A stretch of 32,791 nt of DNA from Chitinophagaceae bacterium (GCA_947380435.1 CANCRC010000007.1:1-32791); one strand, 5' to 3'; shown: positions 1-9,311, counted from the stretch's first letter. Program-made: numbers and translations. Notes: generated by a model from the letters alone, not told the origin.

Positions 1-548
1 TGTATAGAAAAACTATGTTCTGCTGTATGGGCATTTACAAATAAAATGCCTATGAGCATAAACAAAGAACCTAAAAAAGTATAGATGAAAAATTTAAAGG
101 TAATAGCAATTCTTTTTTCGCCACCCCAAATAGAACATAAAAAATAAACAGGTATAAGCGCTAATTCCCAGAAGAAATAAAATAGCAAGGCATCCCCAGC
201 TAAAAAAACACCCATCAAACCCGCTTGCGTAAATAGTAAAAGAGATAAGAATTTATTTTTTTCTTTGTAATTGTTTGTGGCCGTTGCAATAAATATAGCA
301 GGAAAACTTATGGCAGTTAATAAAATTAAAATTTTAGCAAGGCCATCCACTTGTAAAGTAAATCGGCTATTCAAACTAGGCAACCAAGCCATGTCAAAAG
401 CTTCTACTTTATTGAAGGCTGCAAAAACTGCTACCACTAGTGTAGCCAAACTTGCAGTAATAGCAGTATTAGTAGCCAGGTTGTCTTTTTTTACAAACAA
501 CAATACAATAGCTGTCAAAAAGGGAAGTAGCAGAAAAGAAATTAACAT
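1..548 (-). CDS. nuoM: NADH-quinone oxidoreductase subunit M, 5' part only
   Basis: This is a proton-pumping, antiporter-like membrane subunit of complex I. Only the first 182 codons lie in the window; the gene runs off the left edge without a stop. I translated it directly: it begins MLISFLLLPFLTAIVLLFVKK, with hydrophobic segments throughout. It contains the block FYFFWELALIPVYFL, whose Glu sits where the family's conserved transmembrane glutamate (E. coli NuoM Glu144) lies. The ATG at 548 is 12 nt after the nuoL stop, so the two genes are co-transcribed. The position after nuoL and the WEL motif exclude nuoL/nuoN. nuoN is expected beyond the edge, which is an inference from the usual gene order. 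Confidence 0.95.
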   Translation of the reverse strand, partial: MLISFLLLPFLTAIVLLFVKKDNLATNTAITASLATLVVAVFAAFNKVEAFDMAWLPSLNSRFTLQVDGLAKILILLTAISFPAIFIATATNNYKEKNKFLSLLLFTQAGLMGVFLAGDALLFYFFWELALIPVYFLCSIWGGEKRIAITFKFFIYTFLGSLFMLIGILFVNAHTAEHSFSI

Positions 549-560
549 AATCGTTGCTTA

Positions 561-2486
561 TTATTTTTGAAACAAAGTATGAATGAGTTGTAAAATGCTA
601 ATATCATTAAACCAAATTAGGAATAGGGTTATAATACCAAATACCATAAATAAAATATAATAGCCCACTTGACCATTTTGAATATACCTTACTTTTCTGG
701 CACTAAATTGAACCAGCTTGCCTGTTCCATTCACTGCACCATCAATAATTTTCTTTTCAATAAATTCTTTAAGGAATAAAGCAAATTCATTCAAAGGTGT
801 AATAATGGCTTTTTGATAGAACTCGTCTATATACCATTTGTTATAAAAGAATTTTCCTATTGCAGAGCTTGGCTCTTCGTCGGTGTGCTTAGTATATTTT
901 AATAAAGCAATAATTAATGCAATGGCTGCAATAGCCACCGACACGCCCATTAAAATCCATTCAGTAGAAACCGCTAAACTAGCTTCTTTCGGTGTAGACA
1001 CAATAGTACTTAGTTGCCCCGTTAACCAATGATTTCCACCCATACTATGTGGAATACCAATGGCACCCCCCACAGCACTTAGTATAGCTAATATAATTAA
1101 TGGCAAGGTCATGGCTAAAGGGCTTTCATGCAAATGCGCTTCTTGGTCATGACTACCTCTGAACTTTCCTAAAAAAGTAGTGGCATATAAACGGAACATA
1201 TAAAAAGCAGTCATCGCAGCACCCACTAATCCTAGTACCCAATAAATTTTATTTTTTTCAAAAGCCGCAGCTAGTATTTCATCTTTAGAAAAGAAGCCAC
1301 TAAATGGAGGTATACCCGCAATAGCAATACAACCCATTAAAAAAGTAAAATGTGTAATAGGAAGTTTTGATTTCAAGCCGCCCATTTTTCTAATATCTTG
1401 TTCATGATGCATGGCATGAATCACAGAACCTGCACCCAAGAATAATAAAGCTTTGAAAAAGGCATGGGTAATAACATGAAATACAGCACCAGAATAAGCG
1501 CCTACACCTAGTCCTAAAAACATATAGCCTAATTGACTTACTGTAGAATAGGCCAATACTTTTTTAATATCGTTTTGCTTAAGGGCAATCGTAGCTGCTA
1601 ATAAAGCTGTACTAATTCCTATAATGGCTACAATATTTTGCGTGATCTCGCTATGGCTAAATAAAATATTACTTCTTGTAATCATGTAAATACCAGCGGT
1701 TACCATGGTAGCTGCATGTATTAAAGCAGATACGGGCGTAGGGCCTGCCATGGCATCGGGTAACCAAGTAAATAAAGGTATTTGCGCACTCTTACCCATG
1801 GCACCTACAAATAATAATAAACTAATGCCGGTGATATCGGCAGTAGATAATTTTGCAATACTTTCTGCAGTCAATACTTCACTATAATTCACGGTTCCTA
1901 GTTTTGCAATTAGCCAGAATATAGCTAATAAAAAACCAAGATCACCAATACGGTTCATGATAAAGGCTTTCTTCGCTGCATAATTATAACTACCATTTGA
2001 AAACCAATACCCAATTAATAAATAAGAACATAGGCCTACTCCTTCCCAACCCATGAACATAATAATATAGTTATCTCCTAATACCAATAACAACATGGAG
2101 AATATAAATAAATTCAAATAAGCAAAATACCTAGCATAATGCGGTGCCGACTCTTCCTGCATATAAGCAGTAGAATATAAATGTATTAATGAACCCACCC
2201 CCGTTATAACCAATAAAAACAAAGAAGACAATGCGTCTACTTTAAAGTCGAAGGGAATAGTCAAACTAGCTGTATGAATGAAATTAAAATAATGTACCGT
2301 AACTGCACCATAGGTTTGTACCTGTAAAAAAGCAAATATGCTTGCAATAAAGGAAGCCACAATATAGCCAGTGGCTTTATAAGCAATTACCTTTTTGCTC
2401 CAATAATTTCTACCTAGCCCGTTGAATAAAAATCCAACAAAAGGCCAAAGAAGAATGAAGGCAACTAGTATTTTCATAAGGGCCAT
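561..2486 (-). CDS. nuoL: NADH-quinone oxidoreductase subunit L
   Basis: This is the distal antiporter-like proton channel of complex I, in the inner membrane. The 641-residue product has the full family length (about 610-650). It has many hydrophobic helices and the family blocks MGWEGVGLCSYLLIGYW, KSAQIPLFTWLPDAMAGPTP and SALIHAATMVTAG, which include the conserved Glu, Lys and His of the proton path. The C-terminal part (about residues 540-640) has the amphipathic helix and last transmembrane segment typical of NuoL. The start used is the ATG at 2486, 4 nt after the nuoK stop; a second ATG three codons later (MKILVAF) is also possible. The gene is intact and sits between nuoK and nuoM in the operon. 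Confidence 0.97.
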   Translation of the reverse strand: MALMKILVAFILLWPFVGFLFNGLGRNYWSKKVIAYKATGYIVASFIASIFAFLQVQTYGAVTVHYFNFIHTASLTIPFDFKVDALSSLFLLVITGVGSLIHLYSTAYMQEESAPHYARYFAYLNLFIFSMLLLVLGDNYIIMFMGWEGVGLCSYLLIGYWFSNGSYNYAAKKAFIMNRIGDLGFLLAIFWLIAKLGTVNYSEVLTAESIAKLSTADITGISLLLFVGAMGKSAQIPLFTWLPDAMAGPTPVSALIHAATMVTAGIYMITRSNILFSHSEITQNIVAIIGISTALLAATIALKQNDIKKVLAYSTVSQLGYMFLGLGVGAYSGAVFHVITHAFFKALLFLGAGSVIHAMHHEQDIRKMGGLKSKLPITHFTFLMGCIAIAGIPPFSGFFSKDEILAAAFEKNKIYWVLGLVGAAMTAFYMFRLYATTFLGKFRGSHDQEAHLHESPLAMTLPLIILAILSAVGGAIGIPHSMGGNHWLTGQLSTIVSTPKEASLAVSTEWILMGVSVAIAAIALIIALLKYTKHTDEEPSSAIGKFFYNKWYIDEFYQKAIITPLNEFALFLKEFIEKKIIDGAVNGTGKLVQFSARKVRYIQNGQVGYYILFMVFGIITLFLIWFNDISILQLIHTLFQK

Positions 2487-2490
2487 GGAC

Positions 2491-2826
2491 TTAGTTTTTT
2501 AATCTATTTAAGAAATTGATATCTATAGAATGTGTATTGCGGTAAATCATTACTATAATGGCTAGTCCAATACTTACTTCAGCTGCAGCCACCACCATGA
2601 TAAAAAATACAAATACCTGTGCATCAATGCCGGCTGTGGTAGTTGGTGACATTGCCTGAGCCGCCGCATAATTCATTTTCGAAAAAGCCACTAAAAGCAA
2701 ATTCACTGCATTGAGCATTAATTCCACGCACATAAAAACAATAATCGCATTACGACGCGTCAATACTCCTATCACGCCAATACTAAAAAGCGTTAAACAT
2801 AAAAAGATATAATATTCTATAGGCAT
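2491..2826 (-). CDS. nuoK: NADH-quinone oxidoreductase subunit K
   Basis: This is a small three-helix membrane subunit of complex I, related to MrpC and part of the proton-translocating arm. The product of 111 residues begins [17 protein letters not shown] and carries the conserved block [14 protein letters not shown] with the membrane-embedded Glu, followed by a second acidic site in [11 protein letters not shown]. An upstream in-frame ATG at 2850 would add eight residues and overlap nuoJ by 14 nt. I prefer 2826 because NuoK proteins usually begin at this MPIEYY-like position and it leaves a normal 10-nt gap after nuoJ. The stop lies 4 nt before nuoL. Confidence 0.95.
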   Translation of the reverse strand: MPIEYYIFLCLTLFSIGVIGVLTRRNAIIVFMCVELMLNAVNLLLVAFSKMNYAAAQAMSPTTTAGIDAQVFVFFIMVVAAAEVSIGLAIIVMIYRNTHSIDINFLNRLKN

Positions 2827-2836
2827 GTTCAAAAAT

Positions 2837-3337
2837 TTATTTTTTACCAATGATTACGGCTCCCACCATCGCGCTTAAAAATAGTACGCTACTTATTTCA
2901 AAGGGTACTACATAGTCGGTAAACAATGCTTGCCCTAATGGGTGAATAAGCCCTATCGATCCTTCTTTCATTAAAACTTCTCTTCCATTAAAAGAAGTGT
3001 TTTGTTTTACAAGCGCAATTAATAAGGTTAAAAAACTACCTCCTGCAATCACACCTACTAATTTTACGAGTAGTTGTTTTTGTGGCTCTTTGTCCTTTTT
3101 GACATTCATTAGCATCATTACAAATAAGAAAAGTACCATAATAGCTCCTGCATATACTATAATATTGACGATGGCTAAAAATTGAGCATTCAATAAAATA
3201 TAATGCCCAGAGATAGCAAAAAATACTAGAATTAACCAAAGTACACTATGAATAGGGTTCTTACTTATTAATACCATTACCGCACTTACAATGGCTAAGG
3301 CAGATAAAGCAAAAAATAAAATTTCTAGTGTATTCAT
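2837..3337 (-). CDS. nuoJ: NADH-quinone oxidoreductase subunit J
   Basis: This is a complex I membrane-arm subunit (ND6 homologue) of 166 residues, with about five hydrophobic helices. The segment [22 protein letters not shown] matches the conserved third helix of NuoJ, which forms the pi-bulge needed for coupling. The region after about residue 95 is more polar, with a charged loop before the last helix ([18 protein letters not shown]). The ATG at 3337 follows the nuoI stop by 5 nt, indicating translational linkage. Length and order fit the family; nothing is missing. Confidence 0.95.
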   Translation of the reverse strand: MNTLEILFFALSALAIVSAVMVLISKNPIHSVLWLILVFFAISGHYILLNAQFLAIVNIIVYAGAIMVLFLFVMMLMNVKKDKEPQKQLLVKLVGVIAGGSFLTLLIALVKQNTSFNGREVLMKEGSIGLIHPLGQALFTDYVVPFEISSVLFLSAMVGAVIIGKK

Positions 3338-3342
3338 ATTAC

Positions 3343-3879
3343 TTAAGCTTCTACTCCTTTTGCTTTAGCTAGTGCAGTTGCATTAGTTAAAGTATTAGGA
3401 ATTAATAAATCGTTTTTGTCATAAATAAAACCTTTACGGGTATAATTAGCGGGTGCAAAAGTTTCACTTAAATAAATAGCGTCTTTTGGACAAGCTTCTT
3501 CGCAGAGTCCGCAAAAAATACAACGCAACATATTTATTTCATATTTAGCGGCATATTTTTCTTCTTTGTATAAGTGTTCTTCTCCTTCTTGTCTCTCCGC
3601 TGCTTCCATAGTAATGGCTTCTGCTGGACAAGCCACCGCACATAAACCACAGGCAGTGCAATTTTCACGACCTTGCTCATCTCTATTTAATACATGCAAA
3701 CCTCTAAATACTGGACTAAACTCCCTTTTTTGTTCAGGGTATCTAACCGTAGGTTGCTTTTTAAACATGTGACTAAAAGTGATTAACATGCCTTTAATAA
3801 TATTAATCAAATACAAACGCTCCCAGAATGTCATGGGCTTACGATTGACTGCGAATGATTTATGGGTTAATGCTTGCAT
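3343..3879 (-). CDS. nuoI: NADH-quinone oxidoreductase subunit I, 2x[4Fe-4S] ferredoxin
   Basis: NuoI carries clusters N6a and N6b, which pass electrons from the peripheral arm towards N2 and quinone. The 178-residue sequence shows two classic ferredoxin motifs, CTACGLCAVACP (about residues 75-86) and CIFCGLCEEACP (about 120-131), spaced as in the family. The N-terminal WERLYLINIIKGMLITF is the amphipathic membrane-contact helix found in NuoI. It starts at ATG 3879, 24 nt after nuoH. The tail (about 40 residues after the second motif) is normal for bacterial NuoI. Confidence 0.96.
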   Translation of the reverse strand: MQALTHKSFAVNRKPMTFWERLYLINIIKGMLITFSHMFKKQPTVRYPEQKREFSPVFRGLHVLNRDEQGRENCTACGLCAVACPAEAITMEAAERQEGEEHLYKEEKYAAKYEINMLRCIFCGLCEEACPKDAIYLSETFAPANYTRKGFIYDKNDLLIPNTLTNATALAKAKGVEA

Positions 3880-3903
3880 CTTATATTCGTACAGTTTTTA
3901 TAA

Positions 3904-4947
3904 TTATAATTTTGATAAAATGAGTGCACCCGTGATTAACATATTTAATAAAGCAAGTGGTATCATTTTTTTCCAACCTAAATTCATTAATTGATCATAT
4001 CTAAATCTTGGAATGGTCCAACGAATCCACATAAATAAAAATACAAATAGTACAATTTTAATAAGCAAGGTGCCTACACCTATCATAGCTGCTATATTAG
4101 GTGCTACTGTGCTTTCGTCAAAGAAAGGTAAATCGTATCCACCAAAATACATAGAGGCCATAATGGCACTACTCATAATCATATTTACATATTCAGCAAA
4201 TAAGTAGAAACCTAATTTCATAGAAGAATACTCTTGGTGATAGCCAAAGTTTAATTCATTCTCTGCTTCTGGTAAATCAAAGGGCGTACGATTACATTCT
4301 GCCATCGCACAAATAAAGAAAATTAAAAAGCCCAATGGTTGATACACCACATTCCACCAATGTCCTGAGACTTGATCTGCTACAATAGTTTTTAAACTTA
4401 GTGTGCCCGTAGACATTAATAAAGCAATTAAAGCAAGACCCATCGCAATTTCATAACTAATAGCTTGAGATGCCGCACGAAGTGCTGACATTAAAGAAAA
4501 TTTATTATTAGAAGCCCAACCTCCAATCATAATTCCATAGACACCCATACTCACCACTGCAAATACATAGAGTATGCCAATATTTACATCGGCAATTTGT
4601 AAAGCAATGGTTCTTCCAAATAAATGTAAATCTGTACTCCAAGGTATGACTGCGCAGGTCATCAAACTTGCTGTCATGGCTAAACCTGGACCTAAAATAA
4701 ACAACCACTTACTAGCAGTTGTTGGAATAATTTCCTCTTTCATGATTAATTTCAAACCATCTGCTAGTGGTTGCAATAAACCAAAAGGACCTGCTCTATT
4801 CGGACCTGGTCGGTCTTGTAAAATAGCAGCTACCTTTCTTTCTCCAAAAGTGGTATATAAAGTAATCAATAAAGTGGTAAGCACAATAATGACAATCAAA
4901 ATTAATTTCTCAATAATAAAGGCCCAATCAAATGCGAGTAGTGTCAT
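3904..4947 (-). CDS. nuoH: NADH-quinone oxidoreductase subunit H
   Basis: NuoH (ND1 homologue) joins the peripheral and membrane arms and forms much of the quinone chamber. The 347-residue protein has about eight to nine hydrophobic helices. It carries the signatures GERKVAAILQDRPGPNRAGPFG (cytoplasmic loop 1) and AECNRTPFDLPEAENELNFGYHQEYSS (loop 3, with the conserved acidic residues near the quinone channel). RWTIPRFRYDQLMNLGWK near the C terminus is also diagnostic. The ATG at 4947 lies 10 nt after the nuoG stop. The gene appears complete and ordinary. Confidence 0.97.
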   Translation of the reverse strand: MTLLAFDWAFIIEKLILIVIIVLTTLLITLYTTFGERKVAAILQDRPGPNRAGPFGLLQPLADGLKLIMKEEIIPTTASKWLFILGPGLAMTASLMTCAVIPWSTDLHLFGRTIALQIADVNIGILYVFAVVSMGVYGIMIGGWASNNKFSLMSALRAASQAISYEIAMGLALIALLMSTGTLSLKTIVADQVSGHWWNVVYQPLGFLIFFICAMAECNRTPFDLPEAENELNFGYHQEYSSMKLGFYLFAEYVNMIMSSAIMASMYFGGYDLPFFDESTVAPNIAAMIGVGTLLIKIVLFVFLFMWIRWTIPRFRYDQLMNLGWKKMIPLALLNMLITGALILSKL

Positions 4948-4957
4948 ACTTTATGTA

Positions 4958-6082
4958 TTAGGCGTTTTTAGAATTATTGTTAAAACTAGTTCCATGGGAA
5001 GGCCCGTCAATTTCACTTAAACGAATAGAAGGTAAGTTCACTTCGCTTTCATTATGTATGTCCATTAATAAATGAGGGGCTCTGCCATCATTCACTGCTT
5101 TAAATGTTTCTGTAGGTAGTGTGGTACCAATATTGCCTGCATAATGCCCTTGTGCAATTACGGAATGTCTGCTTATTGCACGAGGTCCTTCAATGATCCA
5201 ATCATTGGTATGTTTTTTTTCAAAACGACAGGTATTGCAAATCCAACCTGGCTTACCCTCTGGTGTGTCTTCAATTTCGCCCCACTCGTCTTTGCGTGCT
5301 GTGACTCTAAATACTTCATCTCCTCTATTCCATAAGGTTACACGGCCAGAACAAGAAGGACAATCACGGTGGGCATCCATAGGTTTTAAAAACCAAACTC
5401 TATTTTTAAAACGGAAAGTTTTATCGGTTAAAGCGCCCACTGGACATACATCAATCACATTGCCTATAAAATCATTGTCCAAACTTTTTTCAATATGGGT
5501 AGCAATTTCTGCATGGTCTCCTCGGTCTAAAATGCCATGCACTCTTTTATTGGTTAATTGGTCGGCTGTAAATACACAACGGTAACATAAAATACAACGC
5601 GTCATATGTAGTTGTATATGCTTGCCTAAATCATGCTTTTTAAAAGTACGTCTTTGAAATTCATATCTAGTATCTGCCTTGCCATGCTCAAAACTTAAAT
5701 CTTGTAAATGACATTCGCCTGCCTGATCACAGATAGGACAATCAAGGGGATGATTCAATAATAAAAATTCAACCACCCCCGCTCTTGCATCAATTACTTT
5801 TTCACTGGTAATATTTTTAACTTCCATTCCATCCATTACTGTGGTTCTACAAGAAGCCACCAACTTTGGCATGGGACGAGGATCTTTTTCAGAACCCTTC
5901 GATACTTCTACTAAACAAGTACGGCATTTACCACCGCTACCTTCTAGCTTACTATAATAACACATAGCAGGCGGCGCCACAGCGCCTCCAATTTGACGTG
6001 CCGCTTGCAATATGGTAGTGCCCGCTGGTACTTCAATGGTAATGTTGTCTACTGTTACTTTAAATAATGTTTGTTCACTCAT
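4958..6082 (-). CDS. nuoG: NADH-quinone oxidoreductase subunit G, short form without the molybdopterin-oxidoreductase domain
   Basis: This is the iron-sulfur subunit of the NADH-oxidising arm. Visible ligands (numbered from ATG 6082) are Cys41, 53, 56 and 78 for the plant-type [2Fe-2S] cluster; His111, Cys115, 118 and 124 for the His-ligated [4Fe-4S] cluster; and Cys163, 166, 169 and 213 for the next [4Fe-4S]. Two CxxC pairs follow (Cys241/244 and Cys282/285), in place of the usual CxxCxxxC...C. The protein ends at residue 374, whereas the classic subunit is about 700-900 residues with a large formate-dehydrogenase-like fold. The reading frame could open 12 nt earlier at a TTG; I chose the ATG (MSEQTLFKV). 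The end looks natural because nuoH follows after 10 nt. From memory, short NuoG is usual in Bacteroidota. Confidence 0.93.
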   Translation of the reverse strand: MSEQTLFKVTVDNITIEVPAGTTILQAARQIGGAVAPPAMCYYSKLEGSGGKCRTCLVEVSKGSEKDPRPMPKLVASCRTTVMDGMEVKNITSEKVIDARAGVVEFLLLNHPLDCPICDQAGECHLQDLSFEHGKADTRYEFQRRTFKKHDLGKHIQLHMTRCILCYRCVFTADQLTNKRVHGILDRGDHAEIATHIEKSLDNDFIGNVIDVCPVGALTDKTFRFKNRVWFLKPMDAHRDCPSCSGRVTLWNRGDEVFRVTARKDEWGEIEDTPEGKPGWICNTCRFEKKHTNDWIIEGPRAISRHSVIAQGHYAGNIGTTLPTETFKAVNDGRAPHLLMDIHNESEVNLPSIRLSEIDGPSHGTSFNNNSKNA

Positions 6083-6096
6083 AGTTTTACGCAATG

Positions 6097-7449
6097 TTAT
6101 GCAGGCACATGGATAGGGTCTGCATAGTGTTGTAAACCAAAATTACTTGTTTGTGATAATGCTCTATTGTTAATATGCCATTCAAATTCATCACGGAAAT
6201 GACGAATTGCTGCAGCTACTGGCCAAGCGGCTGCATCACCTAAAGGACAAATGGTATTGCCCTCTATTTTTCTTTGAATGTCCCACAATAAATCTATATC
6301 GCTCATCTCTCCTTTTCCTAATTCAATTTTTTGTAATATTTTTTCCATCCATCCTGTTCCTTCTCTGCAAGGTGAACATTGTCCGCAACTTTCATGTCTG
6401 TAAAAACGCGCTAGGGTTAAAGTATTTTTTACAATACACTGGTCTTCATCTAAAATAATAAAACCACCAGAGCCCATCATGGAACCTGTTGCAAAACCAC
6501 CGTCGCTTAAACTTTCATAGTTCATGTAACGCGTCTCACCTTTAGCTGTTTTTAATAAAAGATTCGCAGGCAAAATAGGCACAGAAGAACCACCCGGAAT
6601 ACATGCTTTTAATTTTTTGCCACCAGCAATACCACCACAATATTCATCGCTGTAAATAAAATCTTCAACTGAAATAGTCATATCAATTTCATACACTCCT
6701 GGTTTATTAATATTACCACAAGCAGAAATTAATTTAGTACCTGTTGAACGGCCCACGCCAATTTTTGCATATTCCTCACCGCCCATTTTAATAATAGGTA
6801 CCACGGCAGCTAAAGTTTCTACATTGTTCACCACGGTTGGGCGCATCCATAATCCTTGAATGGCAGGGAATGGAGGTTTGATACGAGGGTTACCTCTTTT
6901 ACCTTCTAATGATTCTATTAAAGCAGTTTCCTCTCCACAGATATAAGCTCCTGCACCACGATGTACATGTATCATGCAATCAAAACCAGTGCCTAAAATA
7001 TTTTTTCCTAACCAGCCATTTTTAGTAGCTTCTACAATAGCGTCTTCTAATATTTGAGCTACCCATGCATATTCACCTCTTATATATATATAGGTATCTT
7101 TCGATCCTAAAGCAAAAGAAGAAATAAGTAGGCCTTCTAATAATAAGTGTGGTAAGAATTCCATTAAATATCTATCCTTAAAAGTACCTGGTTCACTTTC
7201 ATCTGCATTACATACCAAGTGACGCGGAACGCCTTCTGGTTTGGCAATAAAACTCCATTTCATACCTGCAGGGAAACCAGCACCACCTCTTCCACGTAGT
7301 CCGCTTTTCTTTACTTCTTCTACAATGGCTTCAATAGACATTTCTTTCAAAGCTTTTTCAGCTGCCACATAACCACCCTCACGACGGTAAACATCATAAG
7401 TACGAATACCAGGCACATTTGCTTTTTCTAATAATAATTTTACACCCAT
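6097..7449 (-). CDS. nuoF: NADH-quinone oxidoreductase subunit F, NADH/FMN-binding
   Basis: NuoF oxidises NADH through FMN and passes electrons to its [4Fe-4S] cluster N3. The 450-residue protein has the glycine-rich nucleotide site GLRGRGGAGFPAGMKW (about residues 50-65) and the FMN-site block CNADESEPGTFKDRYLME. It also has HRGAGAYICGEETALIESLEG, and the cluster motif ESCGQCSPCREGTGWM with the fourth Cys in NTICPLGDAAAWP near the C terminus. Length matches the family. The ATG at 7449 is 55 nt after nuoE. Together with NuoE and NuoG it shows that this complex I takes electrons from NADH, unlike the 11-subunit, ferredoxin-type complexes. Confidence 0.97.
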   Translation of the reverse strand: MGVKLLLEKANVPGIRTYDVYRREGGYVAAEKALKEMSIEAIVEEVKKSGLRGRGGAGFPAGMKWSFIAKPEGVPRHLVCNADESEPGTFKDRYLMEFLPHLLLEGLLISSFALGSKDTYIYIRGEYAWVAQILEDAIVEATKNGWLGKNILGTGFDCMIHVHRGAGAYICGEETALIESLEGKRGNPRIKPPFPAIQGLWMRPTVVNNVETLAAVVPIIKMGGEEYAKIGVGRSTGTKLISACGNINKPGVYEIDMTISVEDFIYSDEYCGGIAGGKKLKACIPGGSSVPILPANLLLKTAKGETRYMNYESLSDGGFATGSMMGSGGFIILDEDQCIVKNTLTLARFYRHESCGQCSPCREGTGWMEKILQKIELGKGEMSDIDLLWDIQRKIEGNTICPLGDAAAWPVAAAIRHFRDEFEWHINNRALSQTSNFGLQHYADPIHVPA

Positions 7450-7504
7450 TGCTTCTTCTTTATCTTTTCAAATTCCGTTTCCGAAATTTATTAATTGCTA
7501 CTTT

Positions 7505-8008
7505 TTAATTTTGCGCTATTGCTTGCATTCTATATTCAGCAATAATTGCATCTACTTTTTCCTTGGTCAAATGCTCTCTATAAATTTTACCTACTTGCAT
7601 CATAGGCGCATAGCCACATGCCCCTAAACATTCTACTAACTTCAAAGTAAACATACCATCCTTAGTAGTTTCACCTGGTTGAATAGCTAATTGCTTTTGA
7701 ATGTAAGCAATGATATTTTCAGAACCACTAATCATACATGGACCCGTTTGACATACTTCAAATACAAACTTTCCTACTGGCTTTAAATTATACATGCTGT
7801 AAAAAGTAGCCACTTCATATACTTCGATAGGTTCAATTTTTAATAAACCTGCTACATAATCCATGGCCTCTGTAGGCAACCAGCCTCCAAAACTATCCTG
7901 CGCTAAATGCAATACCGGTAGCAGTGCACTTTTTTGTTTCCCTTCTGGATAACGAGCTACCAAGCTTTTAAACTCGGTCATTTGTTCGTTATTAAATTGA
8001 AGACTCAT
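7505..8008 (-). CDS. nuoE: NADH-quinone oxidoreductase subunit E, [2Fe-2S] thioredoxin-like
   Basis: NuoE is a thioredoxin-fold subunit that holds cluster N1a beside NuoF. The product of 167 residues has an N-terminal helical part (RYPEGKQKSALLPVLHLAQD) and the block VYEVATFYSMYN. The four cluster ligands are in CQTGPCMISG and CLGACGYAPMM, with the family spacing. The frame could open at a TTG two codons upstream, but the ATG at 8008 (MSLQFNNEQM) is the better start. It is preceded by a 76-nt gap after nuoD, the longest gap inside the operon, which contains a small imperfect repeat. Confidence 0.95.
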   Translation of the reverse strand: MSLQFNNEQMTEFKSLVARYPEGKQKSALLPVLHLAQDSFGGWLPTEAMDYVAGLLKIEPIEVYEVATFYSMYNLKPVGKFVFEVCQTGPCMISGSENIIAYIQKQLAIQPGETTKDGMFTLKLVECLGACGYAPMMQVGKIYREHLTKEKVDAIIAEYRMQAIAQN

Positions 8009-8063
8009 ATACAAATTTCATTTTTCTCAATAATTATTTTCTCCACCCAAAATCTACGCAGCT

Positions 8064-8094
8064 AATCGCCACGCATTCCAATCGCTATGCATCC
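8064..8094. repeat. Imperfect tandem repeat at the nuoD stop
   Basis: Two adjacent copies of about 15-16 nt, aatcgccacgcattcc (8064-8079) and aatcgctatgcatcc (8080-8094), cover the end of nuoD and the start of the nuoD-nuoE gap. A weaker third match, aatctacgca, lies at 8051-8060. The nuoD stop codon (minus strand, 8085-8087) lies within the second copy. It looks like a small slippage duplication; I see no clear function. Confidence 0.5.
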
Positions 8095-9311
8095 AACTCG
8101 CCTGCGATCAAATTCAAACTACTCATGGTGACCACCGCATCACTCAACATGCCTCCTTTAATCAATTCCTCAAAGGCTTGGTAATAAATAAAACAAGGTC
8201 TTCTAAAATGTAATCTGAATGGAGTACGTCCACCATCACTAATTAAATAAAAACCTAATTCACCATTACCCCCTTCTACTGCACTATATATTTGACCCTT
8301 TGGTAATTCAATTTCTCCCATGATAATTTTAAAATGCCAAATCAATGCTTCCATCTTGGTATACACATCTTCTTTCTTTGGCAAATAGTATTCTGGCACA
8401 TCGGCATGATATACTTCTGCTTCCGCTCCTTTAAAATTTTGTATTTTTTGGTAAGCTTGCTTGATAATAGAAATACTCTCGTACATTTCTGCATTGCGCA
8501 CTAAAAAGCGGTCGTAGTTATCACCAGTAGTACCCACGGGTACTTTAAAATCAAAATCCTGGTAGCTGCTATAAGGTTGTTGCACACGGACATCGTAGTC
8601 TATTCCAGCAGCGCGTAAATTAGGACCTGTAAATCCGTAATTCAAAGCACGCTCAGCACTAATGCCTCCTGTACCTTGGGTGCGTTCCATGAAAATTCTA
8701 TTACGCGCAAATAAGCTTTCGAATTCTTTTAAAACTTTTGGATACTCGTTTAAGAATTTCTCGAGTTTCGTAAACGCTGTATTTGTAAAATTCCTTTCAA
8801 AGCCACCAATGCGGCCAATATTAGTAGTAAGACGGGACCCACATACTTCTTCATATATTTCATAAATTAATTCACGGTATTGCATCACGTATAAAAATCC
8901 TGTATACGCACCTGTATCCACCCCTACAATTGAATTACAAATTAAATGATCCGAGATACGCGCCAGCTCCATGATAATCACACGTAAGTAATCGACACGC
9001 TTAGGTAATTCTAATTGTAAGAACCTTTCGCAGGTAATATGCCAGCCCATATTATTAATGGGACTACTACAATAATTTAAACGATCGGTAATAGGCGTAA
9101 TTTGATATAAAGGACGACGCTCTGCTAATTTTTCAAAAGCACGGTGAATATAACCCACTGTTTGTTCAGTGGAGACCACACGCTCGCCATCTACTTCCAT
9201 AATATTTTGAAACACCCCATGCGTTGCAGGATGGGTAGGTCCAATATTTAAAGTGGTCGTTGTTTTTTCAATTGACCCTTTTGGTAGTGTTATATGACTT
9301 TGATGTTCCAT
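8085..9311 (-). CDS. nuoD: NADH-quinone oxidoreductase subunit D (49 kDa type)
   Basis: NuoD, related to the large subunit of NiFe hydrogenases, forms the quinone site with NuoB. The 408-residue protein has the N-terminal NIGPTHPATHGVFQNIMEVDGE with the conserved HPATHG quinone-site loop. It also has GYIHRAFEKLAERR, DRLNYCSSPINNMGW, and the C-terminal VEGGNGELGFYLISDGG followed by RPCFIYYQ. These are the standard signature blocks. It is a separate gene, not fused to nuoC as in E. coli. The ATG at 9311 lies 36 nt after nuoC. Nothing is unusual in the protein itself. Confidence 0.97.
   Translation of the reverse strand: MEHQSHITLPKGSIEKTTTTLNIGPTHPATHGVFQNIMEVDGERVVSTEQTVGYIHRAFEKLAERRPLYQITPITDRLNYCSSPINNMGWHITCERFLQLELPKRVDYLRVIIMELARISDHLICNSIVGVDTGAYTGFLYVMQYRELIYEIYEEVCGSRLTTNIGRIGGFERNFTNTAFTKLEKFLNEYPKVLKEFESLFARNRIFMERTQGTGGISAERALNYGFTGPNLRAAGIDYDVRVQQPYSSYQDFDFKVPVGTTGDNYDRFLVRNAEMYESISIIKQAYQKIQNFKGAEAEVYHADVPEYYLPKKEDVYTKMEALIWHFKIIMGEIELPKGQIYSAVEGGNGELGFYLISDGGRTPFRLHFRRPCFIYYQAFEELIKGGMLSDAVVTMSSLNLIAGELDA

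Noticed and set aside
271-570. 99-codon plus-strand frame opposite nuoM
   Set aside because: The minus strand clearly encodes the NuoM N terminus, including the WEL motif; the plus frame is a by-product.
4574-5020. 148-codon open frame on the plus strand, antisense to nuoH/nuoG
   Set aside because: It lies fully opposite two well-identified nuo genes and its product has no recognisable feature; it is a shadow frame.
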